Source of the DNA: Phycisphaerae bacterium
GTDB taxonomy: Bacteria > Planctomycetota > Phycisphaerae > UBA1845
DNA length: 64,000 nt
NCBI GenBank assembly: GCA_028289375.1
Contig: JANQQK010000017.1
Span: 1 to 64,000, forward strand
Direction: 5' to 3'
Part shown: positions 17,048 to 25,000 of the stretch, piece by piece
Layout of the letters: the number at the start of each line of letters is the position of its first letter
How positions within the stretch are numbered: position 1 is the first letter of the stretch
Notes under the pieces: generated by a model
Told to the model about the DNA's origin: nothing
What the model saw: only the letters and a program-made list of their open reading frames with translations
Databases searched by the model: none
Made by a program: the position numbers and the translations under genes

Positions 17048-18012
17048 CGGGCAACTCCGGCGGTGGGCAAGGAAACGGTGGCGCCTGCGGAGATGACGTC
17101 TTCGGAGGTCACGTTGGCGAAGGGGCCTATCGTGCACTCTTCGCCAATCGACGCGCCGGATCGAATGCAACTGAAGGGGTAGATGGTCGTTTCGGCACCA
17201 ATGTTGCAATACGCGTCGATCCACGTCGTGCGGGTATCGACGATGGTCACGCGGTTGGCCATCCAATGATTCTGAATGCGTTCCTGCATGATGCCGTTGA
17301 CGAATGCGAGATCGGCGCGCGAATTCACGCCATACGCGTCTGCCGGATCAACAATCGGCAGCGCAGCGGCGCCGTGCCCCTCTTCGAGCATGATTCGGAC
17401 GGCGTCGGTGATGTAGTATTCGCCCTTGGCATTGTCGGGCGTGATCTTGTGAAGCGTTTCGAACATGCGCGACGCATGGAAGCTGTAGTAGCTGATATTC
17501 ACTTCCTTGATGTGCCGCTGAGTCGGTGTGCAGTCTGCGTGTTCCACGATGCCGGCGAGCTGGCCTTCATCGTCGCGGACGATGCGACCGTAGCCGGTGG
17601 CATTTTCAAAAATGGATGTCGCCAGCGTCACCCCCCTGCCGCTGGATTCGATTTCGTCGAGGATCTTGCCGAGCGCGTCGGGGCGGATCAGCGGCATATC
17701 GCCGGCGATGACAAGCACCGCACCATCGACGCCTTGCATGGCGTCTTCGCACACGATGACGGCGTGGCCTGTGCCCTTTTGTTCTTTCTGTTCGACCCAG
17801 GTGATGGCGTCATCGTTCGGGAATGTTTCGATGACGCGTTCCTTGCCGTGGCCGACGACGATGATGAGTTTCTCGACGCCGACGGCTTTGCACGCATCGA
17901 TGACATGAGCGAGCATGGGCACACCACCGACGTGGTGGAGCACCTTCGGAAGATTGCTCTGCATACGGGTGCTCTTGCCCGCAGCCAGGATGATCGCCGT
18001 TCGCTTCGCCAT
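17044..18012 (-). CDS. GlmU-like N-acetylglucosamine-1-phosphate uridylyltransferase, short form
   Basis: The N-terminal ~230 residues form a nucleotidyltransferase domain. It has the GlmU signature LAAGKSTRMQSNLPKVLH (9-26), QKGTGHAV, AGDMPLI, a GYGRIV substrate loop and YYITDAV, so UDP-GlcNAc synthesis from GlcNAc-1-P is expected. At 322 aa it is much shorter than the ~455-aa bifunctional GlmU. Only a few hexapeptide turns (NIGAETTIYPFSCIRSGA then TIGPFANV) remain, and the region carrying the GlcN-1-P acetyltransferase active-site His is absent. Another acetyltransferase must supply GlcNAc-1-P, or the substrate differs. The start at MAKRT is chosen by homology; the 9-codon upstream extension is not conserved. 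It overlaps prs by 4 bp. Confidence 0.85.
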   Translation of the reverse strand: MAKRTAIILAAGKSTRMQSNLPKVLHHVGGVPMLAHVIDACKAVGVEKLIIVVGHGKERVIETFPNDDAITWVEQKEQKGTGHAVIVCEDAMQGVDGAVLVIAGDMPLIRPDALGKILDEIESSGRGVTLATSIFENATGYGRIVRDDEGQLAGIVEHADCTPTQRHIKEVNISYYSFHASRMFETLHKITPDNAKGEYYITDAVRIMLEEGHGAAALPIVDPADAYGVNSRADLAFVNGIMQERIQNHWMANRVTIVDTRTTWIDAYCNIGAETTIYPFSCIRSGASIGEECTIGPFANVTSEDVISAGATVSLPTAGVAR

Positions 18013-18076
18013 GGTTTCGCCGAATCTTGCCGTTCGCACGTCGCAATCGCATCCCCAGTGGACGCCGTCGTCGCGA

Positions 18077-18148
18077 CTACCCGGCCAGGACTTGAACCTG
18101 GAATACCAGTACCAAAAACTGGTGTGTTGCCAATTACACCACCGGGTA
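18077..18148 (-). tRNA. tRNA-Gln (anticodon TTG)
   Basis: Read on the minus strand, the 72 nt fold into a complete cloverleaf. The acceptor stem is TACCCGG/CCGGGTA with discriminator G; the D-stem is GTGT/ACAC. The anticodon stem is CCAGT/ACTGG with loop TTTTGGT, so the anticodon is TTG. The T-stem CCAGG/CCTGG closes the TTCAAGT loop. The U1-A72 pair and the anticodon loop sequence match bacterial tRNA-Gln. CCA is not encoded. It lies 64 bp upstream of the glmU-like gene and ~210 bp from the end of the T6SS cluster. Confidence 0.93.
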
Positions 18149-18359
18149 TGCGCACTATTTCAGCGAAACCACGACCGATCCCCTAGTCACCATGAACCGA
18201 AGGCTGATTTCCACATGCACATTGCACGTCAACAGCCGCGTCACGGAGATGGGTTCGACCGTCCTGTCCGTTTCTGCTGAAATTGTAGGTCCACCGGTTC
18301 CAGCCGACCGGCGGGTAAGGTAGTTGTTGAACAGGCGGAAGTCAACCCGCCCCAAGCGG

Positions 18360-20174
18360 TTACGACAAGCGGTAGCCCATGACGACCGGGATGCCGCCTG
18401 CGAGAATCTGGGCTGGCGGCACCACGGTGACAGCGAGATCATTGACGCCCGGGGCATCCTCGGCCGCTTGAATCTGTGCATTGACACTGTCTTCGGGGGC
18501 GGCTTGTCCATCGACGCTGAGCCACTGGCGAACGTGCTGAGCGACCGTTGGTCCGACCTTGTCCGGGGCGAGGCCAACGAGGTGCGGTTTCAGCTCGAAC
18601 AGCAGGGACGCGAGGCGACCGGCGAACAGCTGGTACGGCAGGCTGATTTCCAGCAGCGAGTCGTTGTCCATTTTCATGGGCTGGGAAACCGACAGGCCAT
18701 TCCACACCAAGGCGTCCTCGTGCTCGCGGAGGGTCGCGATGGCGTTGAGGCCGACAAAGGCCATCTCCTCGATCTTGCTCTGTGGGAGGGTTGTGTCGGT
18801 TGGGCCGTATTGCTTGTCGCCGTTCTTACCGCCGTGACCTGTCTTGAAGCCCTCGACGCGGCCATTGACGAAACCCGCCATGGCGGTCGGCCAATTGATG
18901 TTGGCGACGGATTGGGCAGCGGTGACGCCGACAGCGATCGAACCGCTGGCCCACATAAAGTCCTTTTCACCCGTGCGTGGCTCTTTGTACTTGAATGCGA
19001 GGTCGCCGTCTTCGCCCCTGTCGTGTGGCGGGCGGAGCAGGCCACGCCCGAAGACAACGCCGAGCGAGCGGGCGTACGGCTGCTGCCTGAGTGTCTTCCA
19101 CTTTGCGTATTTCCACTGATCGATCATGTTGGCGAATGACGGAAGTGTGGCCATCTGCCACGCGTGTTTGACACCGAAGAACTCGGAAGATGCTCCGGTG
19201 ACGACAATGGCGGGGAGGCTGGCGCCATGCTGCGCCCATTCGTCGAGTTGTTCGAAATCGGTGGCGCTGCATGCGTACTGCTTGTCGACGATGACGAGGT
19301 TCGGGGCATCGGCGCCTTCGTCGAAGACAGGATCGATAAGTCTGTCCCGGAAGCGTTCGAGCATGTCAGATGCCGGCGCGTGCAGGACTGACAACCGCAC
19401 GCCCTTGCGAAACTCGATGCGTGAGACGAGGAACGTGAGCGATCGCCACGCGGCTTCGACCGGTTTGACCTCCGGTGCGTGCAGGACCGCCGTGATCCAC
19501 GCCGACACCTGCTTGCTGAGTTCCGTCAACGTCCGTCGCAATGCACCGGCCTGTTCTGCTGGAATAGACGCCCCACCCGCAGCGGCGGAGACAGCCTGGG
19601 ACAATGGCGATTTTGGCGGCGGAGCATCGGAACCGGAATCATCACCGAAATCCAGTTGGCCCATGATGTCGTCGACGACTTCGGTCGGGGCAGCAGGGGC
19701 TGCGGGCGACCACGCGATCGACTCCTTGAGCCAGGCGAGTTGGCTTTCCGCGGCGACGGCGGTTGCGATGGCCTGATTGAGCTGATCGTCCGTCAGCTTG
19801 CCGCGCAAACGTTGGGTGATTCCGTCATGAAGACCATGGAGGACCTTTGCCTGCGGAATCTGCTCCAGAATCGCCAGCGGGTCGAACGCTTTCATGCTGT
19901 CGATCCGCAGCTTCACCTCGGTCATCACGCTTCCCGGTGCGACAGGATCGGCGATCGTGAAGGCAATGGTCGGCGCGGCGGCGGTGAGCATGTCGTCGAA
20001 GGAATCAGCGGTGACATCGACAACGCCATCGGCCAGTGGACCCGACAGTTTGCCGGATGATCCTGCGAGATCGCCAACGAACAAAATGTGATAAGGTTCC
20101 TCACCGGTGACCTTGAGGCCTTGGGGAAAGGAGAATTCCACTTCGAGATCTGGGGGTTGATTGGGATTGCTCAT
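18360..20174 (-). CDS. T6SS sheath-like protein: natural TssB-TssC fusion
   Basis: This 604-aa protein joins both sheath subunits in one chain. Residues ~10-150 read like TssB: LFVGDLAG, VTADSFDDML, SMKAFDPLAILEQIPQAK, parallel to LVMGDYTL and RPESIARQVPQLK in the canonical TssB at 38720-39256. An acidic linker contains VVDDIMGQLDFG (166-177), resembling the N-terminal TssC helix that ClpV binds (AVDSLIDSLDLD in the canonical TssC). Residues ~215-604 resemble TssC: VEAAWRSLTFLV, LRQQPYARSLGV, GRGLLRPPH, FMWASGSIAVG. Sheath subunits form the contractile tube around Hcp. A canonical pair also exists, so this may be a second sheath, a sheath variant or an accessory cap. It starts after AAAGGA and is the terminal gene of the cluster. 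Confidence 0.8.
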   Translation of the reverse strand: MSNPNQPPDLEVEFSFPQGLKVTGEEPYHILFVGDLAGSSGKLSGPLADGVVDVTADSFDDMLTAAAPTIAFTIADPVAPGSVMTEVKLRIDSMKAFDPLAILEQIPQAKVLHGLHDGITQRLRGKLTDDQLNQAIATAVAAESQLAWLKESIAWSPAAPAAPTEVVDDIMGQLDFGDDSGSDAPPPKSPLSQAVSAAAGGASIPAEQAGALRRTLTELSKQVSAWITAVLHAPEVKPVEAAWRSLTFLVSRIEFRKGVRLSVLHAPASDMLERFRDRLIDPVFDEGADAPNLVIVDKQYACSATDFEQLDEWAQHGASLPAIVVTGASSEFFGVKHAWQMATLPSFANMIDQWKYAKWKTLRQQPYARSLGVVFGRGLLRPPHDRGEDGDLAFKYKEPRTGEKDFMWASGSIAVGVTAAQSVANINWPTAMAGFVNGRVEGFKTGHGGKNGDKQYGPTDTTLPQSKIEEMAFVGLNAIATLREHEDALVWNGLSVSQPMKMDNDSLLEISLPYQLFAGRLASLLFELKPHLVGLAPDKVGPTVAQHVRQWLSVDGQAAPEDSVNAQIQAAEDAPGVNDLAVTVVPPAQILAGGIPVVMGYRLS

Positions 20175-20227
20175 GCTGGTGTCCTTTCGCGGTTTCTTCT
20201 CGTGGTGGAATCGGGTACAGCGTTGGG

Positions 20228-20518
20228 TTACTTACCGATGCGACGGTAACGACGGCACCACTCGTCGACCTTTTCCTTGATGTCGTACTCGCTGGCTTCG
20301 ATGCCGGCGCCTCCCGTGGCGCGGCTGAGCAATTGCGACGCGATCCGTCCCTCTGGACCTACGCTGAGGCTGGCACCTGCGAATCGATGATCCAGGTCGT
20401 GTCCGGCAGAGCGGGCAAGCTGGGTCATGCGGTCAATGACGGTTCCGCAATCGTAAGCGTCGCGCTTGAGGTGCTGAATCAGGTACATTCGAATGTCCTG
20501 GTGAACGTTTGAGTCCAT
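20228..20518 (-). CDS. Small T6SS-cluster protein of unknown function
   Basis: This 96-aa, largely helical, soluble protein has no signal peptide or membrane segment. It is rich in charged residues and has a central Gly/Ala-rich stretch (GPEGRIASQLLSRATGGAGIEAS) before a C-terminal helix. A GGGGAGA ribosome site supports the start. It sits between the PAAR gene and the fused TssBC gene on the same strand with short gaps, so it belongs to the T6SS module. It could be a small chaperone or structural adaptor of the fused sheath. Nothing in the sequence identifies it with a named family. Confidence 0.6.
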   Translation of the reverse strand: MDSNVHQDIRMYLIQHLKRDAYDCGTVIDRMTQLARSAGHDLDHRFAGASLSVGPEGRIASQLLSRATGGAGIEASEYDIKEKVDEWCRRYRRIGK

Positions 20519-20566
20519 GTTTGGTCTCCCCGTTTCGTGGTGTTTGCAATTCTTCTATCTCTGAGT

Positions 20567-21121
20567 CTACCCGATCATGACGGTGAATTCGCCCTGTGCG
20601 ATGACGTCGGGCGGTCCGACGCATGTGGACTGGTCGCCCATGCGCGCTGCCGGCATGAATCCAATAAGTACGGTCGTCGAGCCTGGCGGCAAGTTGGGGC
20701 CGCCAACGTGCGGCACGATGCCGGTGACCATCGGGCAAACGTGCATGTCTGCGACGCGGGCAGCCGGCTTGTTGCCAATCAGGCAGGTGAAGTCGCCAAG
20801 GACGATGTTGCCGCCGTGGGACGTCATGTCGCCCATACGTGCCGCCGGTTTTCCCGCCCCACCGGCTGGTGGAGACGGTGGACTGACGGGTGCCGGTTCG
20901 GGCGGCGGATTTTCTTCTTCGTACGCGGCTTGCTCGTCTTCGTACGCGGAGACGGCCTGCTGATGTTGCTCGAGCACAGCCTGAAAGGCTGGATCGCTGA
21001 GCGCGGCCAGGTACTCCGGTGATGGCAACTCGCCCTCTTTGGGTGGCGCCGGTTCCGGATCGGGCGGTGGCTGCGGATAGTCCGCGTAGTAGGCTTCCAT
21101 CTCTTCGGGTGTTGCCGACAT
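20567..21121 (-). CDS. PAAR-domain spike tip protein with Pro/Glu-rich leader
   Basis: PAAR proteins form the sharp zinc-bound tip on the VgrG trimer and can carry effectors. Residues 92-184 form the PAAR domain, with three PAAR-type repeats (PAARMGDMTSHGG, PAARVADMHVCP, PAARMGDQSTCV). Candidate zinc ligands are His102, His138 and Cys167. The 91-residue N-terminus is unusual: Pro-, Glu- and Ala-rich, with helical stretches and a Tyr-rich start (YYADYPQPPP). It could be an adaptor for loading cargo. A strong AGGAACG ribosome site supports the start. The gene lies 24 bp downstream of an unknown 285-aa gene. No toxin domain follows the PAAR part. Confidence 0.9.
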   Translation of the reverse strand: MSATPEEMEAYYADYPQPPPDPEPAPPKEGELPSPEYLAALSDPAFQAVLEQHQQAVSAYEDEQAAYEEENPPPEPAPVSPPSPPAGGAGKPAARMGDMTSHGGNIVLGDFTCLIGNKPAARVADMHVCPMVTGIVPHVGGPNLPPGSTTVLIGFMPAARMGDQSTCVGPPDVIAQGEFTVMIG

Positions 21122-21145
21122 GCTTGCGTTCCTATCCGGTCATGG

Positions 21146-22003
21146 CTAACGAACGATCTGCCATTTTTCCGCGATCCTGCTGATCATCATATTGTAATAG
21201 CCCCTGCCGCCCTCACCATCCTCAAATTCTCGGAGGGTTGGCTCCCAGTCCTTGTTGACACAGTCGACCATGCGCCGGTTAGCACAAACTCTGAAGTCGA
21301 TCTTCCTTAGGTCGATCTCCTCGATGCCCCACCACGGCTGTGCAGAGTCGTTGCGTACGCCGAGTCGAACGATCGACGCAGTCTCGCCGGGGCCTTTCTC
21401 ATACGCTCGCGCGATTTCGGTAAGCCGCACAGCAGAATTCTGGATGAATGGCTCGGGGTCACCCTGCCTGAGGGCTCCGCCGATCATCTTGAGGAAGTCA
21501 ACAATGTCGTCTCGGGTCTCGTCGTTCAGGTCGATCACCGGTGCACGCTGCCACTCCCATGGGCCAAAGAGTCGTCCCATGTCAAACTTGCGGACGATTT
21601 CGAGCGGGAACATATCGGGTTGGCCCTGCTCCTCCTGTTCGGGTTTTTCGTCGTCCTGTTCGCCGTCATCGTGTGGCGGCCATTCGATGCTGGTGATTTC
21701 CTCACCGTCGGGTCCGCCGACCACCGACCCGCGCGGATACTTGGCGAGAATGGCGAGTGCGTTTCCGGCAGGTGCATTGGGCGATTTCACGCCGTTCGGG
21801 CCGGAGATTGCTTCGGATGGTTTGGGGCCGGGACTGACGACGATCGAGAGCGCGTTTTCGCGATCGACGAGATATTGATTGACCGGCACGCCGACGTAGT
21901 GCCCTTTTTCGCCACCGCGGATGGCGACGGGAATGCCGTTGAGATAAAACTCGACACGGCAGTTGTTGGCCGTGCATTGCAGGACGTAGAAGTTGTTGGT
22001 CAC
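21146..22003 (-). CDS. T6SS-associated protein of unknown function, two-domain
   Basis: This 285-aa soluble protein has no signal peptide. The N-terminal ~65 residues look like a small beta-sandwich (VEFYLNGIPVAIRGG, then VPVNQYLVDRENALSIVV), a pattern I associate with uncharacterised T6SS- or effector-linked proteins. After an acidic Glu/Asp/Gln linker, the C-terminal half (~150-285) has helices followed by strands and could be an NTF2/SnoaL-like fold. The start is GTG with only a weak ribosome site. Its position between the giant 1458-aa gene and the PAAR gene suggests a cargo-handling or immunity role. No export or membrane signal supports periplasmic immunity. Confidence 0.6.
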   Translation of the reverse strand: MTNNFYVLQCTANNCRVEFYLNGIPVAIRGGEKGHYVGVPVNQYLVDRENALSIVVSPGPKPSEAISGPNGVKSPNAPAGNALAILAKYPRGSVVGGPDGEEITSIEWPPHDDGEQDDEKPEQEEQGQPDMFPLEIVRKFDMGRLFGPWEWQRAPVIDLNDETRDDIVDFLKMIGGALRQGDPEPFIQNSAVRLTEIARAYEKGPGETASIVRLGVRNDSAQPWWGIEEIDLRKIDFRVCANRRMVDCVNKDWEPTLREFEDGEGGRGYYNMMISRIAEKWQIVR

Positions 22004-22057
22004 TTTGTCGTTCTTTCAGATGCTTTCACGATTGCTCCAAATCGTCGTCGACTCGTG

Positions 22058-25000
22058 CTAGGCCGGCGGCGGCCAATGACTGCGTTTTGTGTGATAGTGT
22101 TGTAATTGCTTGCACGCACCTTCGACGTCCGAAATCATCGATTCGACGCTGGGCACCAGTTCCGTGCCGTTCACAAAATCCTCCAGTCGCTGGGACTTCA
22201 GCGTTTTCGTGCGACGCCGCCATCGGTCAGCACGACGCAGTGCTTCGTTCGGCTCCATCTCTTGTGAAGCGTCCTCATCCTGGTTCAGTTCGAACATCTT
22301 GTCGCGAACGGCGTCCATGTTCGTCTGCGCGGAGTCAATGCGATTGCTGATCTGCGTCATGAGCAAGTGGATTCCATTTATCGCCTGACGAAGCGCCGTC
22401 CTGAGCAACTCTTTGCCAAATCGCATCCGGCCATACTTGTCGACGTTTGCGGTTTCATTTCCCAAGCTGTGACCGACGATTGTCTTCCAGCCCTGCAACC
22501 ATTGTGCTGGATCGAGCGTTGCGCTGGGCCATACGACGGTTGTCGGGTCCGGCTGAGCGTTTGTGATGGTCTGCTGGTGGGCGTCGGTGGTTCGCGCGGC
22601 TTCGACCATGGCAGCGATGAGGCTTTGCTGGGCTGTTTCAAGACGATCCTTGTGGTAGAGGATGCGCCCGTAGATGTTTTCAATATCCGTGCGGATGTCG
22701 GCCCAGACGATCGCCTGTCCTTTCTTAAGCCAGATACCACGTTTCCACGGCAAACCTGGCGGGCTGCCGCGTGAAATCCATTTGGGTTTCATCTGCTTCT
22801 TGTAGCCGACGATGGTCGCTTCGGCTTCGATGACGACGCCGAGGTAGTAGAGCTGGTATTCAAGCCCGCCGCTGCCGTCGTCCATCGGATCCCAGCGACA
22901 TTTCATTTCGATACCGGTCTTGAGGCGCGGATTGGCGGAGCAGACGTGCTCGTGGACAAGGATCAGGCTGATGCCGGCCTCAAATTTGCCGGATGCGCCG
23001 AACCATGCGCTGTTGTCTTCCATCTTGTGGCCTGGTCGTTGACGCTCCCACGACTTTTCCCAGTCGAGTTGGAGCGTAAGACGGAGATAGATGACCAGTT
23101 CCCACTTGAGGAACATCAGGTGCCAGCGTGCGCCAAGATTGAACACCAGCGAGAGGCGGGCGATCATGATGTTGGCATCGAGCTGTCGCCATGCAAAGAC
23201 GCGGCGGTCGCGGTATTCCTTCCAGCCCCAGCGATAGTTGAACGCGCCTTCCATGAAGCCGGCTTCGAGTGAGAAGGAGAATCCAATGGCGGGGACGAAA
23301 TCGAACCAACTCTTGATGGCGTCGAATGCCATCCACAGTGCGGCGATCGATGCGGCGACATCGCGGACGCCATCGAACATATCGTCCTGTTTGCCGTTTC
23401 GCGAAAGCTGAATGATCACTCGCTCGCGGAAGGCTTTTGGAATACCAAGCGAGGTCCACTTCTGGGCCTGGTCGAGTGCGTCTTCGGCTTCGTCGGCTTG
23501 GCCCTTTTCGAATTGTTCGCTCGGGGCGGAGCCGCTGTCACCCGCTTCCCATGATTGGCCGATGCGTTTGCTGGAAGCGCCGAATTTCATCGGGTGGAAG
23601 ACGAATGACGTTTCCTTTTCCATGTATTGCCGCGGCGGTTGGCTTGACGCTTTTCGGCGCGCGTTGCTGAGTTCGTTGGCAAGGCGCGTCTCGTCGCGGA
23701 GACTTTTCTTCGACGTGTGTACCGATGACGTGAGGTCGATCTGTTCGCCGGAGCGATAGTCGACTTCGATGTCGCCGGAGTAAGCGTGGGCTGCGTCCTT
23801 GCCGTATTGCTTGGAGACGTCGGTGGTTGTGTCACTCCAGGACCAGCCGCTTTGTTCGACGCCGCCTTCGTCGCCGGTGGACTTGGCTTTCATGTTGCCT
23901 TCGCGGTCGAGGAAATCTCCCGCCATGCCGCCGGAGATTCCGGGCAGTGGCTTCAATTCCCAGTGGAGGCAGTATTCGTCTGACGGGTAGACATCGATGA
24001 AGGTCTTGAGGATCGGCCGGGGATCGTCGTCCTGACGGGCTTCGTCGATGATGTCCTGTTGTGCGGAGGCGTCCTGGAAACCGTCGACGGCGCCTTGTTC
24101 GTCGGCAGCTGTTGGCGGCAGTGCAACGCCGCAACTGAGCAATTGCACTTGATAGCGGCGGATGGGTGGGCCCTTGGTGAAGGCATCGTGAATGATGGCC
24201 CACAGGTCGCGGAACGGGATGTGCCGTTTGACGAGGTCGGCTTTTCCCTCGGTCATCTTGCGTTTTTGACGCCCGCGATAGTCGGCGAATGACTCGTCGT
24301 CATCACCTGACCAGTCCTCGGATTGGGCCAGCCGCCAGGGAGGCTGGAACACTTCAGTTTCAAAGAGGACGTCGCCTCCTTCGGCTTCGGGTCGCACATT
24401 CTTCGGAGAGATCGTCTGATCGGGCAGCGGGACCCATTGGCCATTGTCGGCGAGTTCGAAGATGGCGAGGATGGGGTGCTTTCGGGTTTCGCCGAAGTAC
24501 TCCTGATCGAAGTTGCAGAAGTAGCGGTAATCTCGTGGACCGGTGTCAACTTCGAATTCCACGATGGTGCCGTGGAAGCGTTTGTCGTCACCCTCGACTT
24601 TGTGGTCGCCTTTGAACTGCGCAATCATTTCGATCGAACCGCCGTTGGGGACGAGGTGCGGTTCGTTGTCTTCGCCCGTGACGATACCCCAATCGCCGCC
24701 GCGTTGCTGTTGGCTGATGTTCTGCGTGTCGTTCGGGTTGTGAGCGGGCAGTTGCGGGCGGTCACCGCGCGATGTTGGCGGGACGTTGGCGGGTCCGGGA
24801 TTCGGCGCGTTGTGGACCGGGTCGGTGCGGTCCGGCGTGGGCAGTTCCGCGACGACCTCGAATCGACCACCCGGAACCCGGTCGGCTGGTTGCTTCTCTG
24901 CGAGCGTGCCGTGGTTTTCGGTCACGATCAGCCGATGCAGGTTGCACGGGGTTCCGATCGGTGCGAGCGTCGTACCGGCGGGGCATGGCTGCACGGGTGA

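Noticed and set aside
18149..18359. Intrinsic terminator for the T6SS cluster
   Set aside because: A GGCGG/CCGCC hairpin occurs just after the fused sheath gene stop, but no T-run follows it, so it is too weak to annotate.
18155..18577. 140-codon minus-strand frame over the end of the fused sheath gene
   Set aside because: Out of frame with the sheath gene and mostly overlapping it; atypical composition.
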